From: Selenomonadaceae bacterium
Lineage (GTDB): Bacteria > Bacillota > Negativicutes > Selenomonadales > Selenomonadaceae
Reading direction: 5' to 3'
Length of the DNA stretch: 64,000 bases
Assembly (NCBI GenBank): GCA_029338835.1
Contig: JAQYBD010000012.1
Coordinates: forward strand, 1-64,000
Position numbers and translations under genes: made by a program. The notes under the pieces are model-generated. The model was given only the letters and a program-made list of their open reading frames with translations. It had not been told where the DNA came from and did no database searches. Below, piece by piece: positions 57,479 to 64,000 of this stretch (the first letter of the stretch is position 1; the number at the start of each line of letters is the position of its first letter).

Positions 57479-58261
57479 TTATCCCAGGATGGTGTCAAGT
57501 GCCATCATGAGAGTGAAGCCTGCGGCAAAGGTGATGACGCCGACATTGGAGTGCTGGCCGGCACTCATCTCCGGGATGAGTTCTTCGACGACGACGTACA
57601 TCATGGCACCGGCCGCGAAGGCCAGGAGATAGGGCAGGATCGGCACGACGAAGCTCGCCGCGACGATTGTCAGTGCGCCGCCAATGGGTTCGACCACGCC
57701 TGAAAGCACGCCGCCGATAAAGGCTTTTGTCCGGCTGGTGCCGCCAGCTGCCAGTGGCATCGAGATGATGGCTCCTTCCGGGAAGTTCTGGATGGCAATG
57801 CCGATGGAAAGTGCGAGAGCCGCACTGAGCGATACCCCCGTGCTGTCCGTGAGCCAGCCGGCCAGCACCACACCCACGGCCATGCCTTCCGGGATATTGT
57901 GGAGGGTGACGGCCAGTACCATCATGGCACTTTTCGAGAGAGAGCTTTTCGGTCCTTCCGGATCCTTGGTATTCATGTGGAGATGGGGGATGATGTGGTC
58001 GAGGGACAGCAGGAAAAGCGTGCCGAACCAGAACCCGGCAATGGCCGGCAGGCTGGCATAAGGCCCGAGTCCCTGGCTTTCTTCCATGGCCGGTATCAAA
58101 AGGCTCCAGATGGAGGCCGCGACCATGATACCTGCGGCAAAGCCCGTGAGGGCTTTCTGTACGCGCGGTTTCATCGCCCCGCGCATGAAAAAGACACAGG
58201 CGGCACCGAGCGTCGTGCCGAGGAAGGGGATGGCCAATCCCTGTAAGATTTCAATTTGCAT
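57479..58261 (-). CDS. ZIP-family divalent metal transporter
   Basis: Inner-membrane importer of zinc, iron or manganese, 260 residues with eight hydrophobic helices. The two metal-binding helices have the family motifs 'VTLHNIPEGMAVGVVLAG' and 'IAIQNFPEGAIISMPLA'. A short His-rich loop (DHIIPHLHMN) lies between helices 3 and 4. On the minus strand AGGAGG lies seven bases before the ATG. It is monocistronic and convergent with PFOR. It is similar to the GufA/ZupT branch. Which metal is carried is unknown. Confidence 0.92.
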   Translation of the reverse strand: MQIEILQGLAIPFLGTTLGAACVFFMRGAMKPRVQKALTGFAAGIMVAASIWSLLIPAMEESQGLGPYASLPAIAGFWFGTLFLLSLDHIIPHLHMNTKDPEGPKSSLSKSAMMVLAVTLHNIPEGMAVGVVLAGWLTDSTGVSLSAALALSIGIAIQNFPEGAIISMPLAAGGTSRTKAFIGGVLSGVVEPIGGALTIVAASFVVPILPYLLAFAAGAMMYVVVEELIPEMSAGQHSNVGVITFAAGFTLMMALDTILG

Positions 58262-58394
58262 AACAAACCTCCTGTCAAAAAAATGATATCTCTTTACTAT
58301 TATTATAACGGAGCAGGCAGGAATTGACGATGGTTGGAGAGAATAATCCTGTTTATGGTATACTAGGGAAAGATATATTGTAGGAGGGAGTATT

Positions 58395-58823
58395 ATGGAG
58401 TCTTGGCTTTTTTATGCACTTCTTTCGGCAATCAGTGCTGCATTCGTCTCGATTTTTGGCAAGGTTGGTTTGTCCGGTGTGGACAGCAACGTCGCTACAG
58501 CCATCCGTGCCATCATCATGGCCTTGTTCCTCGTGGGCGTCGTGGCTGTCCAGGGAAACCTGGCGCATTTATCTGATGCTCTGGCCGACAAGCGGGGGCT
58601 CTTCTTCATTGCGCTCAGCGGCATCGCCGGTGCGACCTCCTGGCTGTTCTACTTCCTGGCGCTCAAAACGGGCAATGTTTCCCAAGTCGCGCCTATCGAT
58701 AAACTCAGCGTGGTCTTTGCCGTCATCCTGGCTGTCCTGATCTTCGGCGAGAAAGTCAGCCTGGTGCATGGCGTCGCCATTGCCATGATTGCTGTTGGCG
58801 GCCTGATCCTCGCGATATTCTGA
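58395..58823 (+). CDS. Half-size EamA/DMT-family membrane protein
   Basis: Inner-membrane protein of 142 residues with five predicted hydrophobic helices, a single EamA unit instead of the usual tandem pair of about 300 residues. The start 'WLFYALLSAISAAFVSIFGKVGL' and the end 'VAPIDKLSVVFAVILAVLIFGEKVS' are the two EamA signature stretches. Such short members are thought to work as dimers. GGAGGG lies eight bases before the ATG. A -10-like TATACT lies at 58359-58364. It is followed 14 bases later by the M16 peptidase. Substrate unknown. Confidence 0.88.
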   Translation: MESWLFYALLSAISAAFVSIFGKVGLSGVDSNVATAIRAIIMALFLVGVVAVQGNLAHLSDALADKRGLFFIALSGIAGATSWLFYFLALKTGNVSQVAPIDKLSVVFAVILAVLIFGEKVSLVHGVAIAMIAVGGLILAIF

Positions 58824-58837
58824 AAGGAGTTCATTTC

Positions 58838-61753
58838 ATGACTAATGGTACGCTTATCCACGGCTTCCAGCTGTTGCATAAGATTTTCATCAAGGAGGCC
58901 GATTCGACGGCCTATACCTTTGAACATGTCAAGAGCGGCGCTCGCGTCTTCATCTTGCAGAATGCGGATGACAACAAGGTGTTTTCCATCTCGTTCCGCA
59001 CGCCGCCGACCGATGATACGGGCGTTGCGCATATCGTCGAGCATTCGACGCTCTGCGGTTCGCGCAAGTATCCGCTGAAGGAGCCTTTCGTTGAACTTGT
59101 CAAAGGCTCTCTTAACACATTCCTCAATGCGATGACGTATCCGGACAAGACGATGTATCCGGTGGCCAGCCGCAATGACAAGGATTTCCAGAATCTCATG
59201 GATGTCTATCTCGATGCCGTATTCTATCCGGCGATGTGCCAGAATCCACAGGTCCTCATGCAGGAGGGATGGCATTATGAAATCGAGTCTCCGGAGCAGC
59301 CGCTCGTCTACAGCGGTGTCGTCTACAACGAGATGAAGGGAGCGCTTTCTGCACCGGATGACCTGCTCGAGAGCCGCATCCTGCATTCCCTTTATCCCCA
59401 CACGACATATCAGTATGAGTCGGGTGGAGACCCTGAGGCCATCCCTGATCTCACGCAGGAAAAGTTTGTGGCGTTCCACAGCCGCTATTATCATCCGTCC
59501 AACAGCTACATCTATCTGTATGGCGATATCGATATTGAAGAAAAGCTGGCCTATTTCGACGAAGAATATCTGTCGCATTTTGACCGTATTCCCGTGCCGT
59601 CTCATATTGACCGGGAACCCGCGTTCCCGGCGTTCCGCCGTGTCGATGCCACCTATCCCATCAGTGAGGAAGACGGCACCAAGGACAAGACATTCCTGGC
59701 ACTCAACTGGTCGGTGGGCGAATCGCTCGATCCCAAGACCATGATGGGCCTCGAGATTCTGGAGCATGCTCTTTTGCGGACGCCGGCCGCGCCCTTGCGC
59801 AAGGCACTTATTGATGCGAAGCTCGGCAAGGATGTGGATTCGCTGTTTGAAGATGATATGCTGCAGCCGATGTTCAGCATCATCATCAACAATTCAGAGG
59901 CAGAGCGTGCGGAGCGTTTCCGCACGTTGACACTTGAGGCAATGCAGAGTCTCGTGCGTGACGGCATCGACAAGGAACTCCTGGAAGCCTCCATCAATCT
60001 CCTGGAATTCCGCCTGCGCGAATCGGATTTCGGTTCGGCCCCCAAAGGCCTTATCTACGGCATCCGCATCATGAAGAGCTGGCTCTACGATGGCCAGCCG
60101 GAAACGTATCTTTATTACGAAGAACTGCTGCGTGATATGAAGGCAGGCCTTGCAAGCGGCTACTTTGAGCAGCTGCTCGAGAAGTATTTCCTAAAGAATT
60201 CCCACCAGACCCTGCTCGTCATGGCACCGGATACGCAGCTGGCTGCCCGTCGTGAGGCCGCCCAGGAAAAACTGCTGGCTGAGAAGAAGGCCTCGATGAG
60301 CGCGGAAGAAATCGAGCAGGTCATTGCCGCTACGCATGCGCTGAAAGAGCGTCAGCAGAGTCCGGAGACAGAGGAAGCATTAAAGAGCATCCCCATCCTG
60401 GAGCTTGCGGACATCCGCAGGCAGACCGACTGCCTGCCGCTCGAGGTGCGCAGCTGCGAAGGGGCCAAGGTCCTTTTCAGTGATGTCGAGACGAATGGCA
60501 TCGCTTATCTGAATCTCTACTTTGATGCGAGTGCCGTGCCGCAGCAGGAAATCCCGTATCTTTATCTCCTGTCCGGCTTCCTCGGCATGGTGGATACAGA
60601 GGCGCATACGTATGCGGAACTTGCTAACTTGCGCAATCTGCATACGGGCGGCATCGCAGCCGATGTCATTGCGTATACGAAGAAGGATCAGCCGGATTCC
60701 AGCATGCCGACGCTGCGCGTTCGTGCCAAGGCCCTCATTGAGAAGCTGCCGAAGCTCATGGATATCCTTGAGGAAATGCTCACGCGCAGCAGGTTCACGG
60801 ATGGCAAGCGTCTCAAGGAACTCCTGGAACAGGGACAGGCCAGCATGGAACTCGAACTGCAGCGCTCGGCCAACCAGATCATCGTCGCGCGGCTCGCTTC
60901 CTATCTTTCGGCAGCCGGCTGCTATGCCGAAGAGGGCGGGCTCAAGATGTATCCGTTCCTCAAGGAACTCCAGCAAGACTTTGACGCGGGCTTGGCAAAA
61001 ATCCAGCAGGCTTTCGCTGATATCATCCCGCGTGTCTTCAACCGCCGGAACCTCATCGTCAGCGTTACGATGAAGGATGAGGATTATTGTCGCTTCTCCG
61101 AGGCTTTTCCTGCATTGTGGCAGTCTTTGTCCGGCCATGCATATGAGCCGCAAACATACCATTGGGATATCGAGCCGCGCAATGAAGGGCTGACTTCCTC
61201 GAGCCGTGTGCAGTATGTCAGCAAGGGAGCGAATTTCCTGCGCCTTGGTTATCCGTATACGGGCAGCCTGGCTGTACTGGAAACGCTCCTGCGGTACGAT
61301 TACTTCTGGACGAAGATCCGTGTGCAGGGCGGTGCCTATGGTGCATTCACGGGCTTCAACCGCAATGGCTTCATGTATTTCGGCTCTTATCGCGACCCGA
61401 ATCTCAAAGAGACGCTGGATGTATTCGACGGCACGGCTGATTACGTGCGCGGTTTCATGGCCTCGGAGCGCGAGATGGATAAGTTCATCATCGGTACGAT
61501 GAGCGGCATCGATACGCCGCTGACCCCTATGATGAAAGGCGATTTGGCGGCAACCTGTTATCTGCGCGGCATCACGCAGGAGGATCGTCAGCGCCGCCGC
61601 GATGAGATACTCGCCACCCGTCAAGAGGATATCCGCGCGCTCGCGCCGATGATTGACGCCTGCATGAAGCAGGATATCTGCTGCGTCTTCGGCAATGAGG
61701 AGAAGCTCCGCGCCGAGCAGACCCTCTTCGGCAGCGTGAAACCGGCACTTTAA
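58838..61753 (+). CDS. M16C-family (presequence protease-like) zinc metallopeptidase
   Basis: Peptide-degrading metalloprotease of the insulinase superfamily, 971 residues, close to the PreP/M16C length. The inverted zinc motif 'HIVEHSTLCGSRKYPLKEPF' (HxxEH) is near residue 66, with the third ligand Glu expected in 'YNEMKGALSAPDDLLE'. Duplicated catalytic-like and non-catalytic halves are joined by a charged helical linker (about residues 480-520, 'EEIEQVIAATHALKERQQ'). No signal peptide is seen, so it is cytosolic. AAAGGAG precedes the ATG. It is probably co-transcribed with the EamA gene. Confidence 0.94.
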   Translation: MTNGTLIHGFQLLHKIFIKEADSTAYTFEHVKSGARVFILQNADDNKVFSISFRTPPTDDTGVAHIVEHSTLCGSRKYPLKEPFVELVKGSLNTFLNAMTYPDKTMYPVASRNDKDFQNLMDVYLDAVFYPAMCQNPQVLMQEGWHYEIESPEQPLVYSGVVYNEMKGALSAPDDLLESRILHSLYPHTTYQYESGGDPEAIPDLTQEKFVAFHSRYYHPSNSYIYLYGDIDIEEKLAYFDEEYLSHFDRIPVPSHIDREPAFPAFRRVDATYPISEEDGTKDKTFLALNWSVGESLDPKTMMGLEILEHALLRTPAAPLRKALIDAKLGKDVDSLFEDDMLQPMFSIIINNSEAERAERFRTLTLEAMQSLVRDGIDKELLEASINLLEFRLRESDFGSAPKGLIYGIRIMKSWLYDGQPETYLYYEELLRDMKAGLASGYFEQLLEKYFLKNSHQTLLVMAPDTQLAARREAAQEKLLAEKKASMSAEEIEQVIAATHALKERQQSPETEEALKSIPILELADIRRQTDCLPLEVRSCEGAKVLFSDVETNGIAYLNLYFDASAVPQQEIPYLYLLSGFLGMVDTEAHTYAELANLRNLHTGGIAADVIAYTKKDQPDSSMPTLRVRAKALIEKLPKLMDILEEMLTRSRFTDGKRLKELLEQGQASMELELQRSANQIIVARLASYLSAAGCYAEEGGLKMYPFLKELQQDFDAGLAKIQQAFADIIPRVFNRRNLIVSVTMKDEDYCRFSEAFPALWQSLSGHAYEPQTYHWDIEPRNEGLTSSSRVQYVSKGANFLRLGYPYTGSLAVLETLLRYDYFWTKIRVQGGAYGAFTGFNRNGFMYFGSYRDPNLKETLDVFDGTADYVRGFMASEREMDKFIIGTMSGIDTPLTPMMKGDLAATCYLRGITQEDRQRRRDEILATRQEDIRALAPMIDACMKQDICCVFGNEEKLRAEQTLFGSVKPAL

Positions 61754-61896
61754 AATCCCGGTTGACGCTTTAGACATTTGTGCATGCTGGGCGGCGTTGA
61801 CTTTCCCAGATGCACATGGGATAATAAGAACAACATCATGAAATTAGTCAATGTGCCGCGGCCAGAGCCGCCGGTAGCACGACAGGAGGCTTTTGG

Positions 61897-62784
61897 ATGA
61901 AAAAGACAATTTTCCAGGGCGCAGGCGTAGCCATCATCACGCCGTTCACGGAAGATGGCATCAACTTTGAAGAGCTGGGCCGCATTATCGAAGACCAGAT
62001 CGCAGGTGGTACGGATGCCATCGTCATCACGGGTACGAGCGGTGAATCCGCCACGATGACGGACGAGGAACATAAAGCTGCCATCAAGTACGCGGTGGAT
62101 AAAGTCAAGGGCCGCATCCCGGTCATTGCCGGCACAGGTTCCAATGAGACGTCCTATGCCATCCAGCTTTCCCGCTATGCAGAGCAGGCTGGTGCCGATG
62201 CCCTGCTCGTCGTCACGCCGTACTACAACAAATGCACGCAGAAAGGCCTGATTGCGCATTACAAGGCCATTGCCGAGAGCGTCAATATCCCCATCATCCT
62301 TTATGATGTGCCGTCGCGCACAGGTGTTGGCATCCAGATCCCGACGTATGTCGAACTCGCCAAGATCCCGAACATCGTGGCCGTCAAAGAAGCTAACGGT
62401 GATCTTTCGAAGATCCTGCGACTGCGCGCAGCCTGTGGTGACAGCCTGACGGTCTACTCCGGCAACGATGATCAGATCATCCCGATCCTCTCGCTCGGCG
62501 GCAAGGGTGTCATTTCTGTCCTGTCGAATGTGGCACCGCGCGATACGCATAATATGTGCCAGTATTATTTCGACGGCAAGGTCGAAGAAGCCGCGAAGTT
62601 GCAGATCGAATACACGGATCTCATCGATGCTCTGTTCTGCGAGGTCAACCCGATCCCCGTCAAGGTTGCCATGCGCAAGCTCGGTTATGCCGCCGGTCCG
62701 CTGCGCATGCCGCTTTCTGAGATGGAGCCTGCGCATGAGCAGCAGCTCGAGGATGCCCTGCGCAATCATGGCCTGATCAAATAA
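61897..62784 (+). CDS. dapA: 4-hydroxy-tetrahydrodipicolinate synthase
   Basis: Condenses pyruvate with aspartate semialdehyde, the first step to diaminopimelate and lysine, 295 residues. The Schiff-base Lys is in 'IVAVKEANGDLSK', the Tyr in 'TPYYNKCTQKG', the Thr pair in 'ITGTSGESATMTDEEH' and the Arg in 'VPSRTGVGI'. AGGAGG lies eight bases before the ATG. It has its own terminator, and the 143-base gap upstream holds no gene. Lysine and diaminopimelate serve peptidoglycan here. Confidence 0.97.
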   Translation: MKKTIFQGAGVAIITPFTEDGINFEELGRIIEDQIAGGTDAIVITGTSGESATMTDEEHKAAIKYAVDKVKGRIPVIAGTGSNETSYAIQLSRYAEQAGADALLVVTPYYNKCTQKGLIAHYKAIAESVNIPIILYDVPSRTGVGIQIPTYVELAKIPNIVAVKEANGDLSKILRLRAACGDSLTVYSGNDDQIIPILSLGGKGVISVLSNVAPRDTHNMCQYYFDGKVEEAAKLQIEYTDLIDALFCEVNPIPVKVAMRKLGYAAGPLRMPLSEMEPAHEQQLEDALRNHGLIK

Positions 62785-62822
62785 AAGGCCGCTCTTGCGC
62801 AACTCGTTCTGTTATTGGAAAG

Positions 62823-62886
62823 AAAAAGCCTTCGGAGAGGAACGCTGCCCCTTTTGGGTACTGCCTCTCCAGAAGGCTTTCTTTTG
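62823..62886 (+). terminator. Terminator after dapA
   Basis: AAAGCCTTC and GAGAGG pair with CCTCTC and GAAGGCTTT across a 23-base loop, ending in CTTTT. Its arms make it usable from both sides. Confidence 0.85.
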
Positions 62887-62928
62887 TTCGCACTGCCTTC
62901 CGGTTGGTAGGGGGCAGGGGAGGTTTTT

Positions 62929-63591
62929 ATGCATGGTGTATTCGATATCGTCGGCCCTGTGATGATTGGGCCGTCGAGTTCTCATACGGCCGGTGCCGTG
63001 AGACTGGGGCTCATGGCCCGCAAGATCCTCGGCGAGCCTGCGGTGCGTGCCGACATCAATCTGCACGGCTCGTTTGCACAGACGTATCGCGGCCACGGCA
63101 CGGACAAGGCTCTCGTGGCCGGCATCCTGGGCTTTGCTCCCGATGATGAGCGCATCCGCGAGGCCCTGTCCCTGGCAAAGGAGGCAGGATTGTGCTATAC
63201 GTTCCAGAAGGTCAATCTTGAGCAGGCTCACCCCAATACGGCTGTCATCCATCTGACTGGCGTTTCGGGGCGCACGGCACGGGTCCGGGGCTCCTCCGTG
63301 GGCGGCGGCAATATCCGCATCACGAACATCGATGGCTATGAAGTGGAACTCACGGGCATGTATCCGGCACTCATCACGATCCATCGCGATCGTCCCGGCG
63401 TCATCACGAAGGTCACGCAGGTGCTGGCACGCTATGAGGTCAATATTGCCTTCATGCGCGTTTCGCGTCACAGCCGTGGTGAGATGGCCATGATGATCCT
63501 GGAACTCGACGAGCCGCTGGCTGATGAGGTCCTGGAGGAATGCCGCGAGGTCTACGAGGTGGAGCATGCCTTTGGCATCCCGGCCATCTGA
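62929..63591 (+). CDS. sdaAB: L-serine dehydratase, iron-sulfur-dependent, beta subunit
   Basis: Regulatory/accessory subunit of the oxygen-sensitive [4Fe-4S] L-serine deaminase, 220 residues. The N-terminus 'VFDIVGPVMIGPSSSHTAGA' is the SDH-beta signature, and 'FAQTYRGHGTDKALVAGILG' follows. The C-terminal ACT domain (about residues 145-215, 'ITIHRDRPGVITKVTQVL') probably senses an amino acid. GGGAGG lies six bases before the ATG. It is followed by the alpha subunit 21 bases later. Confidence 0.96.
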   Translation: MHGVFDIVGPVMIGPSSSHTAGAVRLGLMARKILGEPAVRADINLHGSFAQTYRGHGTDKALVAGILGFAPDDERIREALSLAKEAGLCYTFQKVNLEQAHPNTAVIHLTGVSGRTARVRGSSVGGGNIRITNIDGYEVELTGMYPALITIHRDRPGVITKVTQVLARYEVNIAFMRVSRHSRGEMAMMILELDEPLADEVLEECREVYEVEHAFGIPAI

Positions 63592-63612
63592 TGTTTTTAG
63601 CGGAGAGAAGAT

Positions 63613-64000
63613 ATGATACAGTTTAATTTCAATACGATTGCCGAACTCATCGAGCTGGCGGAGAGCCAGCAGGTTCCCCTCCATGAGGTTGTGCTGGCTC
63701 GCGAGGTACACGATTCTCAGCGCACGCGTGAAGCCGTCCTGCAGGAAATGGCGAGGAACTGGCAGGTCATGCAGGATTCCATCGAACGCGGCATACGCAA
63801 TACGGAGCGTTCCGTCAGCGGTATGACGGGCGGCGATGCCAGGAAGCTTTATGCATACCGGCAGAAAGGTTATATGGGCAAGGCCGTCCTGTCAGCGGCT
63901 GCTTATGCCGTGGGCATCAGTGAAGTCAATGCCGTCATGGGCCGTATCGTGGCCTGCCCGACGGCCGGTTCCTGCGGCATCGTGCCGGCTGCGCTCTACG
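63613..64000 (+). CDS. sdaAA: L-serine dehydratase, iron-sulfur-dependent, alpha subunit (truncated by window end)
   Basis: Catalytic subunit that converts L-serine to pyruvate and ammonia. The first 129 codons are visible and the rest lies beyond the window. The N-terminus 'FNTIAELIELAE' is typical. 'SVSGMTGGDARKL' and 'VACPTAGSCGIVPAAL', the latter with a probable cluster Cys, are diagnostic. GAGAGAAG lies before the ATG. With sdaAB it forms an operon feeding serine into the pyruvate pool used by PFOR. Confidence 0.95.
   Translation, partial: MIQFNFNTIAELIELAESQQVPLHEVVLAREVHDSQRTREAVLQEMARNWQVMQDSIERGIRNTERSVSGMTGGDARKLYAYRQKGYMGKAVLSAAAYAVGISEVNAVMGRIVACPTAGSCGIVPAALY

Overview
The window is a stretch of bacterial chromosome from a GC-rich anaerobe. 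Its genes point to a diderm Firmicute of the class Negativicutes, probably Selenomonadaceae (Selenomonas/Mitsuokella-like). They combine Firmicute traits (strong AGGAGG ribosome-binding sites, HrcA/CIRCE, a cre-like operator, PRD regulators) with an outer-membrane-type RND efflux pump. They also include a carboxyspermidine-route polyamine pair, pyruvate:ferredoxin oxidoreductase, a flavodiiron protein and Fe-S serine dehydratase, which suit a strict anaerobe. Genus is not certain. Nearly all genes are on the + strand. The exceptions are an AraC regulator, mutY, the flavodiiron gene and a ZIP transporter.

Layout. 1-6432: the 3' end of rpoC, an Mrp/ApbC Fe-S ATPase, a convergent AraC regulator, a short DapF-half-like protein, and htpG behind a clear promoter plus a perfect CIRCE operator. 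6489-14377: a galactoside operon (cytidylate-kinase-like protein, GPH sugar symporter, beta-galactosidase GH2, alpha-galactosidase GH36) with a promoter and LacI/CcpA-type operators in front. 14523-17951: galU and two tandem DUF445 membrane proteins. 17952-18146 holds a hairpin-rich sequence that may be a structured RNA or the end of an IS200/IS605-type element, followed by mutY (-). 19617-25911: branched-chain amino acid genes ilvN-ilvC-leuC-leuD-leuB-ilvB, in which ilvC carries an in-frame amber codon. 26030-30184: a 37-residue membrane peptide, the carboxy(nor)spermidine dehydrogenase/decarboxylase pair, and guaB.

30376-34469: an EAL-domain c-di-GMP phosphodiesterase with a cysteine-rich sensor, and a two-component system. 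34713-45567: an 11-kb polyol module made of a PRD/PTS regulator, galactitol-type PTS IIA, IIB and IIC, two zinc dehydrogenases, RpiB, an Rpe-like protein, split transketolase, a fructose-6-phosphate-aldolase-like protein and Rpe. It would import and phosphorylate a sugar alcohol, oxidise it to a ketose phosphate and feed it into the pentose phosphate pathway. No tagatose-6-phosphate kinase or tagatose-bisphosphate aldolase is present, so a pentitol is a better guess than galactitol.

45814-53686: a hypothetical protein, a flavodiiron protein (-), an RND efflux pair, tRNA-Pro(CGG) and an amino acid permease. 53885-57409: pyruvate:ferredoxin oxidoreductase. 57479-64000: a ZIP transporter (-), a half-size EamA protein, an M16C peptidase, dapA, sdaAB and the start of sdaAA, which runs off the window. 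No CRISPR array, prophage or complete insertion sequence was seen. The most unusual items are the ilvC amber codon, the orphan structured element at about 17995-18150, the DapF-half protein lacking its catalytic cysteine, the kinase-led galactoside operon and the polyol module.
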